Shown: piece after piece, positions 1 to 8,344 of the stretch
Layout: each line of letters starts with the position of its first letter
Numbering within the stretch: position 1 is the first letter of the stretch
Assembly (NCBI GenBank): GCA_963728765.1
Contig: CAVSKX010000001.1
Span: 434,001 to 498,000 of the forward strand
DNA length: 64,000 nt
Direction: 5' to 3'
DNA from: AC-32 sp963728765
Lineage (GTDB): Bacteria; Actinomycetota; Thermoleophilia; Gaiellales; Gaiellaceae
Position numbers and translations under genes: made by a program
Notes under the pieces: model-generated
What the model saw: only the letters and a program-made list of their open reading frames with translations
Told to the model about the DNA's origin: nothing
The model's database searches: none

Positions 1-2
1 GC

Positions 3-755
3 CCGACGATCCCGGCGCTGAACGTGCCGCTGCGGCTCGCGGCTCCGGCGGCCGCGGCGCTCTTCGCCGGGTGGACCGTGGCCGAGGTGCCGTTCTACCC
101 GACGCTCTTCGCCCCGCTGCTCGCGCTGCTCGCCGGAGCGCTCACCCTGGTTCGGCCGCGGCTCGGGCTCGCCTTGACGCTCGCGGTGCCCGTGCTGCCG
201 CTGGGAAACGTCTCGTCGGGGCTGGCGCTCGTCTATGCCGCCGTCGCCTGCGCCTGGCTTGCGCTCTCCTGGCACGCGCCGCGGCAGGGGCTGTTCCTCG
301 CGCTGGGGCCGCTGCTGGCGCCGGTGCTCGCCCTCGGCTTTCTCCCGCTGGCCGCGCAGGGAATCGGCAGTCGCGCCAGGCGGGCGCTCCAGGTGGCGGC
401 GGCGGTGCTGCTGGCGGCAGTGGTCGCCGGCCTGCGGCACGCGTCCCTGCCGTTCACTGGAGCGGCGCCGCCGAGGGGACTCGGGATCACGGGCAGCCGA
501 GACGCCTTCGCGGTCGTGGAGGCGCTCGTCCGCGGCCTGCAGGCGCATCCGGCGCTTTTGCTCGAGGCCGGCGTCCTCGCCGCGGCCGCGGTGGCGATCC
601 CATACGCACGTGAGCGCGGCCTGTGGGCGATCGCGGGCCTCGGCGCGGGCCTGATGGCCTGCGCGCTCCTTCCGATGCCGGCCGTCGCAGCGGCCCCGTT
701 GGTCATCGCCGCCTGGGGAACCTGCATCGGTCTGGCACTCCAGGCCCGGCGTTAG
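3..755 (+). CDS. C-terminal part of a polytopic membrane protein (5' end outside the window)
   Basis: The frame is open from the first bases, so the true start lies upstream; an internal GTG at 24 is not a convincing start. The visible ~250 residues are almost entirely Ala/Leu/Val-rich hydrophobic stretches separated by short Arg-containing turns, consistent with six or more membrane segments. No catalytic motif is visible. The stop lies 29 nt before fhaA and the gene runs in the same direction as the FHA/PP2C/FtsW/PBP/kinase operon, so a role in envelope signalling is likely. In related actinobacteria a membrane-anchored kinase can occupy this position, so this could be the membrane tail of such a protein. 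That is inference; the kinase part, if any, is not in the window. Confidence 0.6.
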   Translation, partial: PTIPALNVPLRLAAPAAAALFAGWTVAEVPFYPTLFAPLLALLAGALTLVRPRLGLALTLAVPVLPLGNVSSGLALVYAAVACAWLALSWHAPRQGLFLALGPLLAPVLALGFLPLAAQGIGSRARRALQVAAAVLLAAVVAGLRHASLPFTGAAPPRGLGITGSRDAFAVVEALVRGLQAHPALLLEAGVLAAAAVAIPYARERGLWAIAGLGAGLMACALLPMPAVAAAPLVIAAWGTCIGLALQARR

Positions 756-784
756 CATTCCGGCAGGGGGCATACCCCGCCCAG

Positions 785-1558
785 ATGAGCGTCCTGCGGA
801 ACATCGAGCACAAGATCGAGGGCCTGTTCGAAGGAGTCTTCGGGCGCGCGTTCCGCACCCATGTGCAGCCGGTCGAGCTCGCGCGCAAGCTCGTCAAGGA
901 GATGGAGGACCACAAGGTGATCTCCGTCTCACGCGTGTACGCGCCGAACGAGTACACCGTCTACCTCGGACCTTCCGACCGCGAGCAGTTCGAGAACTAC
1001 GAGGAGTCGCTCCGTACCGAGCTGCAGGACTACATCGCGGAGAACGCGCGCCGTGAGCGCTACGAGCTGCTCTCGCCGCCGGAAGTGAAGTTCGAGACCG
1101 ACGACGACCTCGAGATGGGCGAGTTCGGAATCGCGACCCGCATGGTGCAGGGCCCCGTCCCGCAGCCGGGCGCGCCGGAGCCGGTGGCCGCGCCCGGCGC
1201 GACGATGGTCTACCGCAAGCCCGCCGAGACGGAGGCCGTCTCGGCCGAGGAGCTCGGGCTCGCGCGCGAGATCGTCAGCCTCACAGTGGACGACACGAAG
1301 CACGAGCTCGACAGCGGGCGTGCGCTGATCGGCCGCTCGAAGGACTGCGACATCCAGCTCGCCGACCCGAACGTCTCGCGCAAGCACGCCGAGGTGCGGC
1401 AGGAGGGCGCCGCGTACTGGGTCGTCGACCTCGACTCGACGAACGGGATGGAGGTGAACGGGCGCCGCCAGAAGCGGGCGAAGCTGCGGCAGGGCGATCG
1501 GATCACCCTCGGCTCGACCGAGCTCGTCTTCCGGCGGGAAACCGAGCCGGAAGCCTGA
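785..1558 (+). CDS. fhaA: FhaA-like protein: DUF3662 domain plus C-terminal FHA domain
   Basis: 257 residues. The ATG at 785 was chosen because the following residues (MSVLRNIEHKIEGLFEG) match the usual start of the DUF3662 domain, which fills roughly residues 1-120 and contains HVQPVELARKLVKEME. A linker rich in Pro and Ala follows. The C-terminal FHA domain spans about residues 170-255 and shows the phosphothreonine-binding residues in IGRS, NVSRKHAEV and DSTNGMEVNG. FHA domains bind phosphothreonine on partners phosphorylated by PknB-type kinases; mycobacterial FhaA acts with the flippase MviN in peptidoglycan regulation. The stop overlaps the next start (TGATG), indicating translational coupling with fhaB. 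Confidence 0.93.
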   Translation: MSVLRNIEHKIEGLFEGVFGRAFRTHVQPVELARKLVKEMEDHKVISVSRVYAPNEYTVYLGPSDREQFENYEESLRTELQDYIAENARRERYELLSPPEVKFETDDDLEMGEFGIATRMVQGPVPQPGAPEPVAAPGATMVYRKPAETEAVSAEELGLAREIVSLTVDDTKHELDSGRALIGRSKDCDIQLADPNVSRKHAEVRQEGAAYWVVDLDSTNGMEVNGRRQKRAKLRQGDRITLGSTELVFRRETEPEA

Positions 1559-2031
1559 TGCTCTACTCCGTCGCCGTCGAGGAGGCGCTGCTGGTGCTGA
1601 AGCTCGCCTTCCTCGTCCTGCTCTACCTGTTCATCTGGAGAATCGTCCGCTCGGCCGCGCGCGACGTGCGCATGCCGCAGGAGAGCTTCATCCTGGCGCC
1701 CTCGCAGGCAGCCGAGCTGGCTGCGCTGCGTGATTCCGGGCGGTTGGTGGTCGTGAGGAGCCCGGCCCTCAGCGAGGGCGACGAGCTGACTCTGAACTCC
1801 TCGGCTCTGCTGTTCGGCCGCGGCTCCGACAACGACGTGAACCTTGCGCGGGACGAGTACGCGTCGTCCAGGCACGCACGCGTCGAGCCGCGCCGCGACG
1901 GCGTCTGGGTCGAGGACGTCGGCTCGACGAACGGCACCTACCTGAACGGCATCCGGCTCACGCGTGCGAAGCGCCTGGCACCCGGCGACGTCGTCCGCAT
2001 CGGAGAGACCGAGCTGAGGTACGAGGCGTGA
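1558..2031 (+). CDS. fhaB: FhaB-like membrane-anchored FHA protein
   Basis: 157 residues. An N-terminal membrane segment (LVLKLAFLVLLYLFIW, about residues 11-27) is followed by a basic juxtamembrane region and a single FHA domain in the C-terminal ~90 residues (LLFGRGSDNDVNL, YASSRHARVE, VGSTNGTYLNG). In actinobacteria FhaB (FipA) is a direct kinase substrate and adaptor linking PknB signalling to division. It starts on the last base of the fhaA stop codon. Its TGA stop is the first three bases of a two-hairpin intergenic repeat, so the repeat appears to supply the stop codon. Confidence 0.92.
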   Translation: MLYSVAVEEALLVLKLAFLVLLYLFIWRIVRSAARDVRMPQESFILAPSQAAELAALRDSGRLVVVRSPALSEGDELTLNSSALLFGRGSDNDVNLARDEYASSRHARVEPRRDGVWVEDVGSTNGTYLNGIRLTRAKRLAPGDVVRIGETELRYEA

Positions 2032-2083
2032 GGCGTCGCTTGCGATGCCGATCTCAGGACGTGCGAGCTCCGCTCGTGCGTCC
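2029..2083. repeat. Two-hairpin intergenic repeat, copy A
   Basis: An 18-nt hairpin (2032-2049, loop TT, one G-T wobble) is followed by a 27-nt hairpin (2057-2083, 12-bp stem with a non-canonical pair at stem position 6). It is in reverse orientation, so the short hairpin comes first. The element begins at the TGA stop codon of fhaB. The flank TCTGAAACGACC after the long hairpin is shared with copy F. Confidence 0.85.
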
Positions 2084-2128
2084 GTCTGAAACGACCGGTC
2101 ACGGCGCTGTCGGTAGCGAGGTGACGGC

Positions 2129-3286
2129 GTGAACCGTCTTGCACAGGTCGCGAGCCTCACCGATACCGGGCGGCGGCGGCGGCACAACGAGGACGCGTAC
2201 GTCTGCGAGCCGCCGCTGTTCGCGGTCGCCGACGGAATGGGCGGCGCCCAGGCGGGTGAGCTCGCCTCCAACCTCGCCGCGGCGGCGCTGCGCGACGAAG
2301 GCTCGCGCGGCGGCGGCGAGGAGCGCGTCGACGAGCTGATCCAGGAGGCCAATCGGCGCGTCTACGACCGGCAGACGCAGGACTCGTCGGCCACGGGGAT
2401 GGGAACGACGATGACCGTCGCGCTAGTCGAGAACGGCCACGTCGCCATCGGCCATGTCGGCGACTCGCGCGCGTACCTGATCCGCGACCGTCGGCTCGAG
2501 CAGCTGACCGAGGACCACTCGCTGGTCGCCGAGCTCGTCCGCAGCGGCAAGCTGTCGCCGGAGGAGGCGGAGGGGCATCCGCAGCGCTCGGTGATCACGC
2601 GCGCGCTCGGCACCGATCCCGATGTCGACGTCGACACCTTTTCCGTCGAGACGAAGCCTGGAGACCTCTTCCTGCTCTGCTCGGACGGCCTCACGGCGAT
2701 GGTCGACGACGAGACGATCCTGCGCGAGGTGGAGCGGAACCGCGGGGACCTGACCGCGGCCTCGAGGGCGCTCGTGAAGGCCGCGAACAAGGGCGGCGGC
2801 GACGACAACATCACCGTCGTCTTCTTCGAGATCGGCGAGGGTGGCGAGACCGGCGACACGGCGCGCACGGTGACGCTGCCGCCGATCGAGGGCGACGATG
2901 AAGCGACCCTCGACGAGCACGACGGCGTGCCGGCGATCCGCGTCGAGGAGCCCGCGCGGCCGCGGGAGCGGCACACCGGCCGCGGCGTGCTCTTCGCCCT
3001 GCTGGCGCTCGTGCTCCTGGTGGGCATCTGCGGCTTCGCGGCCTGGGGCCTCTGGCGCTCGCACTTCGTCGGCGCCGAGCCGGACGGCCATGTCGCCGTC
3101 TACCAGGGCGTCCCGTGGAACATCGTCGGCAACGTCAAGCTCTACCGCGCTGTCTACGTGAGCCCGCTGCTGACGGCGCAGCTGAGCCAGGCAGAGCGGA
3201 AGAAGCTCTTCGACCACACGCTGCGCAGCGACGACTCCGCGCGGGCCGTGGTGCGCCGCTACGAAGAGCAGATCGGGGCCAAGTGA
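2129..3286 (+). CDS. pstP: PP2C-family serine/threonine phosphatase, membrane-anchored (PstP/Stp type)
   Basis: 385 residues, GTG start. The N-terminal ~240 residues form a PP2C (PPM) phosphatase with the metal-binding motifs NED (residues 20-22), AVADGMGG, GDSRAY, CSDGLT and GGGDDNITVV. A single membrane segment follows at about residues 290-312, then an outer domain of ~70 residues containing repeated Tyr/Val strands. In actinobacteria this enzyme reverses the action of PknB on FHA proteins, PBPs and FtsZ partners. The stop overlaps the FtsW start (GTGA). A 97-nt gap holding a repeat separates it from fhaB, so it may also have its own promoter. Confidence 0.95.
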   Translation: MNRLAQVASLTDTGRRRRHNEDAYVCEPPLFAVADGMGGAQAGELASNLAAAALRDEGSRGGGEERVDELIQEANRRVYDRQTQDSSATGMGTTMTVALVENGHVAIGHVGDSRAYLIRDRRLEQLTEDHSLVAELVRSGKLSPEEAEGHPQRSVITRALGTDPDVDVDTFSVETKPGDLFLLCSDGLTAMVDDETILREVERNRGDLTAASRALVKAANKGGGDDNITVVFFEIGEGGETGDTARTVTLPPIEGDDEATLDEHDGVPAIRVEEPARPRERHTGRGVLFALLALVLLVGICGFAAWGLWRSHFVGAEPDGHVAVYQGVPWNIVGNVKLYRAVYVSPLLTAQLSQAERKKLFDHTLRSDDSARAVVRRYEEQIGAK

Positions 3287-4587
3287 CCTACCGGAACCGC
3301 GAGCTCGCGAACCTGGTCGTCGTCGGCATCCTCACCGCGCTCGGCTTCGCGAGCGTCTACATCGCGCGCCAGGACATCGTGTCGACCGCGTCGCTGTCGT
3401 ACGCCGGGTTCTTCTTCGCGCTCTACCTCGCCGCCCACCTGGTCGCGCGACTGACCGTCCCGTACGCCGACCCGTACCTGCTCCCGATGGCCGCGCTGCT
3501 GACCGCGATCGGCCTGACCGAGATCTACCGGCTGAATCCGACCGATGCGTTCCGCCAGGGGCTCTGGATCGTGGTCGCGCTCTGCGCCTTCGCGCTCACG
3601 CTCTTCCTGCTGCAGCACGACTACCGGCGGCTCGAGAGCTACAAGTACCTCTTCGGGCTGAGCGCAATTGCGCTCCTCGTCCTGCCCGCGCTGCCGGTCC
3701 TCGGCACGAGCGTGAACGGCGCGCGGCTGTGGGTGCACGTCGGCTCGTTGCAGTTCCAGCCCGGCGAGCTCGCGAAGGTCTTCCTGATCGTCTTCCTCGC
3801 CGGCTACCTGCGCGAGAAGCGTGAGGTGCTCGCCCAGGGCCGGCTGAAGGACTTCGGCCCGCTGCTCCTGATCTGGGGCGGCGCGATGCTCGTCCTGATC
3901 GAGACCAACGACCTCGGCTCGGCCCTCCTCTACTTCGGGATCTTCCTCGCGATGCTCTACGTCGCGACCGGCCGCATCCTCTACGTCGGTCTCGGTGCCG
4001 GGCTCTTCCTCGCCGGCGCGTTCGCCGTCTACCACTACGTCGAGCACGTCCGCGAGCGAATCACGATCTGGCTGCACCCGTGGACCGACCAGGCGGTCTA
4101 CTGCGCGATCAACGGGAAGATGCTCCCGCGGCAGGACTGTGCGAGCTACCAGCTCGTGAAGTCGCTCTACTCGATCTCGCACGGGAGCTGGTTCGGCACC
4201 GGCCTCGGCAAGGGCACGTTTCGCACGACAGGCGGCGGTGAGCTGATCCCCTACCTGAACACGGACTTCATCTACTCCGCGCTCGCACAGGAGCTCGGGC
4301 TCGTCGGCGTCGCGGCGCTGCTGCTCGTCTACATGCTCTTGGTCGCGCGCGGCTTCAAGGTCGCGATGCTCGCCGACGACGGCTTCTCGAAGCTGCTCGC
4401 GATCGGCCTCACCTTCGCCTTCGCGCTGCAGACCTTCATCATCGTCGGCGGGATCCTGCGGCTGATCCCGCTGACCGGCATCACGCTGCCGTTCATCTCG
4501 TACGGAGGCTCGAGCGTGGTCGCCAACTTCGTCCTGCTAGCGGGCCTCCTGCTGGTCTCCAACCGGGCGAACGCGGAGCGCGAGTGA
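3283..4587 (+). CDS. SEDS-family peptidoglycan glycosyltransferase (FtsW/RodA)
   Basis: 434 residues, starting at GTG 3283, which overlaps the phosphatase stop as GTGA; the longer upstream frame is a shadow. About ten to twelve membrane segments are visible. SEDS signature regions are GARLWVHVGSLQFQPGE, the catalytic-loop acidic region around TNDLGSALL, GSWFGTGLGKGTFR, NTDFIYSALAQELGLVG and the C-terminal ITLPFISYGGSS. The family polymerises lipid II glycan strands together with a class B PBP, which is exactly the next gene. RodA and FtsW cannot be told apart securely; the operon position next to pknB is where actinobacteria carry RodA. Confidence 0.93.
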   Translation: MTYRNRELANLVVVGILTALGFASVYIARQDIVSTASLSYAGFFFALYLAAHLVARLTVPYADPYLLPMAALLTAIGLTEIYRLNPTDAFRQGLWIVVALCAFALTLFLLQHDYRRLESYKYLFGLSAIALLVLPALPVLGTSVNGARLWVHVGSLQFQPGELAKVFLIVFLAGYLREKREVLAQGRLKDFGPLLLIWGGAMLVLIETNDLGSALLYFGIFLAMLYVATGRILYVGLGAGLFLAGAFAVYHYVEHVRERITIWLHPWTDQAVYCAINGKMLPRQDCASYQLVKSLYSISHGSWFGTGLGKGTFRTTGGGELIPYLNTDFIYSALAQELGLVGVAALLLVYMLLVARGFKVAMLADDGFSKLLAIGLTFAFALQTFIIVGGILRLIPLTGITLPFISYGGSSVVANFVLLAGLLLVSNRANAERE

Positions 4588-6074
4588 ACAGGCAGATCGC
4601 CAGGCTCGGTCTCGTCGGCGTCGCCCTGGTCGCGGCGCTGATCGTCGCGACGACGTACTGGCAGACGTGGGCCAGCGCCGGCCTGGCCGACCGGCAGGAC
4701 AACGAGATCCAGCGCGTCGCGCAGTTCTCGATCAAGCGCGGGCTGATCCGCGCATCCGACGGCACGGTCCTCGCCTCGAACCGGATCAAGAAGGTCGGCG
4801 GCCAGAAGCTGTACCTGCGCCGCTACCCGCAGGGCGGCCTCTTCTCGCACGTCGTCGGCTACTCGACGCAGTCGCGCTCGCGGGCCGGGCTGGAGTCGTC
4901 GATGAACGACTACCTGACCGGCGCGAACCGGAACCTCGACACCGTGCTCAAGACGACCCTCGACAGGATCCGCGGCGCGACGATCAAGGGCAACGACCTC
5001 TGGCTGACCATGCGTCCGGGCCCGCAACGGCTGGCGATGCGGGAGCTCGCGGGCAAGTGCGGCTCGGTGGTCGCGCTCGACCCGCGCACCGGCAAGGTGC
5101 TCGTGATGGCCTCGCGGCCGACGTACGACCCCAACCTGGTCGAGAAGGACTTCGCCCGGATCAACAACATCCGCGCCGCGTGCCGGCCCGCGGCGCCGCT
5201 GCTGAACCGCGCGACCGACGGCCTCTACACCCCGGGCTCGACCTTCAAGGTCGTCACGGCCAGCGCCGCGCTCGACAGCGGCCGCTTCACCCCACAGTCG
5301 CGCTTCTTCGACCCGGGCTACTGCATCGAGTACGGGCAGCGGGTGTCAAACGCGGGCAACCCCGAGACGGGGCCCGAGACCTTCGGCTCCGTCGACCTCG
5401 TCACCGGCCTCGAGCACTCGATCAACTCGGTCTTCTGCAACATCGGCAAGGCGATCGGCGCCGGGAAGATCCTCGGGTACGCGAAGCGCTACGGGTTCTA
5501 CCAGGACCCGCCGCTCGAGACCCCCGCCAACGAGCGCTCCCCCAGCGGCCTCTACAAGAACAGCGAGCTCTTTCGCCCGAGCGACCCCCGCGCCCAGGTC
5601 GACCCCGGCCGGCTCGCGTTCGGCCAGGAGCGGATGCTGGCGACGCCGCTGCAAATGGCCATGGTCGCGGCCGGAGTCGGCAACAAAGGCGTCGTGATGG
5701 AGCCGTTCGTCGTCGACCGGATCACCAACCCGAACGGCGGCGTCGTCACCCGCACGAAGCCGCGCAAGCTGCACCGCGCGGTCAGCAGGCAGACTGCGCA
5801 GGAGCTGACCCAGATGATGGAAGGAGCGGTGCAGAGCGGCACCGGCACCGCAGCGCAGATCCCGGGAGTCCCGGTCGCGGGCAAGACGGGAACGGCCGAA
5901 ACCGGCATCCCGGGCCGCTACACGTCCTGGTTCATCAGCTTCGCGCCGGCGAACGCACCGCGGGTCGCCGTGGCCGTCGTGCTGCAGGACCAGACCGGCT
6001 TCGGCGGCCAGGTCGCGGCCCCGATCGCGAAAGACGTGATGCAGGCAATCCTGGCCGGAAAGGCGAACCCCTGA
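4584..6074 (+). CDS. pbpA: Class B penicillin-binding protein (PbpA/FtsI type transpeptidase)
   Basis: 496 residues; the GTG start overlaps the FtsW stop (GTGA). One N-terminal membrane anchor (residues ~7-25) is followed by a short dimerisation domain and a transpeptidase domain. The active-site motifs are PGSTFKV (nucleophilic Ser near 219), SINSVF (near 279) and AGKTGTAE (near 434). It cross-links peptidoglycan on the outer face of the membrane and is the expected partner of the preceding SEDS protein. The protein is short for the class, as in actinobacterial PbpA. Its TGA stop is the first triplet of repeat copy B. Confidence 0.95.
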   Translation: MNRQIARLGLVGVALVAALIVATTYWQTWASAGLADRQDNEIQRVAQFSIKRGLIRASDGTVLASNRIKKVGGQKLYLRRYPQGGLFSHVVGYSTQSRSRAGLESSMNDYLTGANRNLDTVLKTTLDRIRGATIKGNDLWLTMRPGPQRLAMRELAGKCGSVVALDPRTGKVLVMASRPTYDPNLVEKDFARINNIRAACRPAAPLLNRATDGLYTPGSTFKVVTASAALDSGRFTPQSRFFDPGYCIEYGQRVSNAGNPETGPETFGSVDLVTGLEHSINSVFCNIGKAIGAGKILGYAKRYGFYQDPPLETPANERSPSGLYKNSELFRPSDPRAQVDPGRLAFGQERMLATPLQMAMVAAGVGNKGVVMEPFVVDRITNPNGGVVTRTKPRKLHRAVSRQTAQELTQMMEGAVQSGTGTAAQIPGVPVAGKTGTAETGIPGRYTSWFISFAPANAPRVAVAVVLQDQTGFGGQVAAPIAKDVMQAILAGKANP

Positions 6075-6128
6075 GGCGGTCGCTTGCGACGCCGACCAAG
6101 AGGCCGGGGCGGCTTTGCCGCTGCGGCC
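6072..6128. repeat. Two-hairpin intergenic repeat, copy B
   Basis: A short hairpin at 6075-6093 (loop TT) and a 27-nt long hairpin at 6102-6128 (loop TTT, mismatch at stem position 6) are in the same orientation as copy A. It again begins with the TGA stop of the upstream gene, here pbpA. Confidence 0.85.
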
Positions 6129-6183
6129 GTCTAACAAACGTTCTAGGTGCGCGATGAGATCTGCTCCCTACCGAACCCACCTC

Positions 6184-6189
6184 TAACCT
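6184..6189 (+). promoter_or_regulatory. Candidate -10 element of pknB (leaderless type)
   Basis: TAACCT is followed by 6 nt and the pknB ATG. No Shine-Dalgarno is visible, so the transcript probably begins at or next to the start codon. Confidence 0.5.
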
Positions 6190-6195
6190 GAAGAG

Positions 6196-8145
6196 ATGGC
6201 CGTTTCAGACACCCTGATCGGCACCGTCTTCGACGGCCGCTACCGGATCATCCGGAAGCTCGGCGCGGGCGGCATGGCCGACGTCTACCTGGCCGAGGAC
6301 CAGGAGCTCGGCCGGCGGGTCGCGATCAAGATCCTCAACGACCGCCACGCCGCCGACGACTCGTTCATCGAGCGCTTCCGCCGCGAAGCGAAGAACGCCG
6401 CCGGGCTCAGCCACCCGAACATCGTCTCGATCTACGACCGCGGCGAGGCCGAGGGCACCTACTACATCGCGATGGAGTTCCTCGACGGGCGGTCGCTCAA
6501 GGAGCTGATCGTCGGCCGCGGGCCCGCGCCGATCAAGACGGCGATCGACTACGCGCGGCAGATCCTGGCCGCGGTCGGCTTCGCCCACCGGCACGGGATC
6601 GTCCACCGCGACATCAAGCCGCACAACGTGCTCGTCGGGTCGGAGGGGCGGCTGAAGGTGACGGACTTCGGCATCGCGCGCTCGGGCGCGAGCCAGATGA
6701 CCGAGGTCGGCTCGATCATCGGCACGGCGCAGTACCTCTCGCCCGAGCAGGCGCGCGGCGCGCCGGTCGATCAGACCTCCGACCTCTACTCGGTGGGCGT
6801 CGTGCTCTACGAGATGCTGACCGGCCAGGTGCCGTTCACCGGCGACACGCCGCTCGAGATCGCGATGAAGCACCTCTCGGAGGTGCCAAAGCCGCCGTCT
6901 GAGCTGAGGCCGGAGGTGCCGCACGACCTCGACTCGGTCGTCCTGCGCGCCCTCGCGAAGGACCCCTCCGAGCGCTACCAGGGAGCGGACGAGATGGACG
7001 CCGACCTGGCACGTGTGCTCGAGGGACTGCCGGTCGACCCCGAGACCGAGACGGCCGCGACCGCAGTGCTCTCTGGCTCGGGCGTCCTCGCAGCGGCGCC
7101 GACCTCCGTGCTCACGAAGCCGACGGTCGCCGCGCCGCGGACGGTGCCGCCGGGCGCAGGGCCGCCGGCCGGCTACTACGGCTACGAGGGGCCACCTCGG
7201 CGACGGCGACCGATCTGGCCCTGGGTGCTCTCGATCCTGCTGCTGCTCGCGGCGGGCGCGGCGGCCTGGTTCGCGTACACGAAGATCCAGGACCAGCTGG
7301 ACGCGAACAAGCCCGTCACTGTGCCGCCGGTGAAGTTGATCAAGGAGTCCCTCGCGGTCGAGAAGATCCGCGGGGTCGGTCTGGTCCCTCAGGTCGCGCG
7401 CGACTTCAGCAACTCGGTCGAGAAAGGGACTGTGATCGACCAGAGCCCCGCGGCGGGGGAAAAGGTCGCGCCGCACACCAACGTCGACATCACCGTCTCG
7501 AAGGGCAAGGAGACGGTCACCGTGCCGAGCGTGATCGGGAAGAACCGCGACGACGCGATCAGCACGCTCGTGAACGCCGGCCTGGACCCGCGCGCGTTCC
7601 CCGTGGCGTCGAGCAAACCCGTGGACACCGTCACGGGTCAGGACCCGCCCGCGGGCAAGGTGATCGAGAAGGGCAGCCGCGTGCGGATCAACTACTCGTC
7701 CGGCCCCGCCGAGATCGATGTGCCGTCGGTGATCGGGCTGCAGTTCGACCAGGCGAGCTCGGCCTTGCAGGCGCAGGGCTTCGGGGTCAAGCGCGTCGAC
7801 GTCGACAGCGAACGGCCCAAGGGCGAGGTCGTCGACCAGAGCCCGAGCAGCCAGGCCCAGAGGGGGTCGACAATCACGCTCAGCGTCTCCAAGGGCCCGC
7901 CGATGTCCACCGTCCCGGACGTGACCGCCCAGGACGAGGGTTCGGCGCAATCGACCCTCGAGCAAGCCGGCTTCGTGGCGCAGATCCAGCGCCAGGACGT
8001 GAACGACCCTGGGCTCGACGGGATCGTGCTCAGCCAGAGCCCCACCGGCGGCTCGAAGGCGAGACAGGGCTCGACGGTGACGATCACCGTCGGGCGGCTG
8101 GTCGGCCCGTCCGGGGAGCCGCCGCCTCCGCCGGCCACGCCGTGA
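6196..8145 (+). CDS. pknB: PASTA-domain serine/threonine protein kinase PknB
   Basis: 649 residues. The cytosolic kinase domain (about 14-275) has the glycine loop GAGGMADV (23-30), Lys45 in VAIK, HRDIKPHN near 137, DFGIA and SPEQARG. A Pro/Ala linker leads to one membrane segment (about 338-358). Four PASTA repeats of ~65 residues fill the rest; the last three begin with VPSV or VPDV. A proline-rich tail ends the protein. PknB senses muropeptides or lipid II through PASTA and phosphorylates FHA proteins, PBPs and SEDS partners encoded just upstream. It has its own leaderless-type promoter. Its stop overlaps a GTG that begins a duplicated, broken copy of the ddl 5' end. Confidence 0.97.
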   Translation: MAVSDTLIGTVFDGRYRIIRKLGAGGMADVYLAEDQELGRRVAIKILNDRHAADDSFIERFRREAKNAAGLSHPNIVSIYDRGEAEGTYYIAMEFLDGRSLKELIVGRGPAPIKTAIDYARQILAAVGFAHRHGIVHRDIKPHNVLVGSEGRLKVTDFGIARSGASQMTEVGSIIGTAQYLSPEQARGAPVDQTSDLYSVGVVLYEMLTGQVPFTGDTPLEIAMKHLSEVPKPPSELRPEVPHDLDSVVLRALAKDPSERYQGADEMDADLARVLEGLPVDPETETAATAVLSGSGVLAAAPTSVLTKPTVAAPRTVPPGAGPPAGYYGYEGPPRRRRPIWPWVLSILLLLAAGAAAWFAYTKIQDQLDANKPVTVPPVKLIKESLAVEKIRGVGLVPQVARDFSNSVEKGTVIDQSPAAGEKVAPHTNVDITVSKGKETVTVPSVIGKNRDDAISTLVNAGLDPRAFPVASSKPVDTVTGQDPPAGKVIEKGSRVRINYSSGPAEIDVPSVIGLQFDQASSALQAQGFGVKRVDVDSERPKGEVVDQSPSSQAQRGSTITLSVSKGPPMSTVPDVTAQDEGSAQSTLEQAGFVAQIQRQDVNDPGLDGIVLSQSPTGGSKARQGSTVTITVGRLVGPSGEPPPPPATP

Positions 8146-8189
8146 GCGAACGGGTACGGGTCGCGGTCCTGCTTGGCGGCCGCTCGTCG
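8142..8189 (+). pseudogene. Duplicated 5' fragment of ddl
   Basis: A GTG overlapping the pknB stop opens a frame reading MSERVRVAVLLGGRSS, which matches the start of the real ddl product (MKRIRVAVLLGGRSS) 203 nt downstream. After that the frame runs into hairpin repeats and loses similarity. The two copies differ mainly at third codon positions. The GTGA overlap is the coupling used elsewhere in this operon, so this is probably the ancestral ddl start, displaced by insertion of repeat DNA (inference). Confidence 0.75.
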
Positions 8190-8201
8190 CTTCGCTCCGG
8201 C

Positions 8202-8235
8202 GGGGGAAACCAGGTTTCCCCCGCGAGCCCCCTTC
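8202..8235. repeat. G-run hairpin repeat (second family), copy 1
   Basis: GGGGGAAACC and GGTTTCCCCC form a 10-bp hairpin with a 1-nt loop (8202-8222), followed by a tail ending GAGCCCCCTTC. The same hairpin plus tail occurs near 43.3 kb and 52.95 kb. Confidence 0.75.
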
Positions 8236-8275
8236 TTCTTCTGGGCTCGCCTCGGCTCCGCCGACGATCAAGACC

Positions 8276-8308
8276 GGGGGAACCTCCCGGTTCCCCCCAA
8301 ACCCCCTC
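8276..8308. repeat. G-run hairpin repeat (second family), copy 2
   Basis: GGGGGAACC and GGTTCCCCC form a hairpin (8276-8297) with a 4-nt loop and a degenerate tail (AAACCCCCTCC). It lies 40 nt after copy 1, inside the insertion between the duplicated ddl starts. Confidence 0.7.
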
Positions 8309-8344
8309 CACGCGAGCGCCCGCACAAATCCGAGGACGAACCGC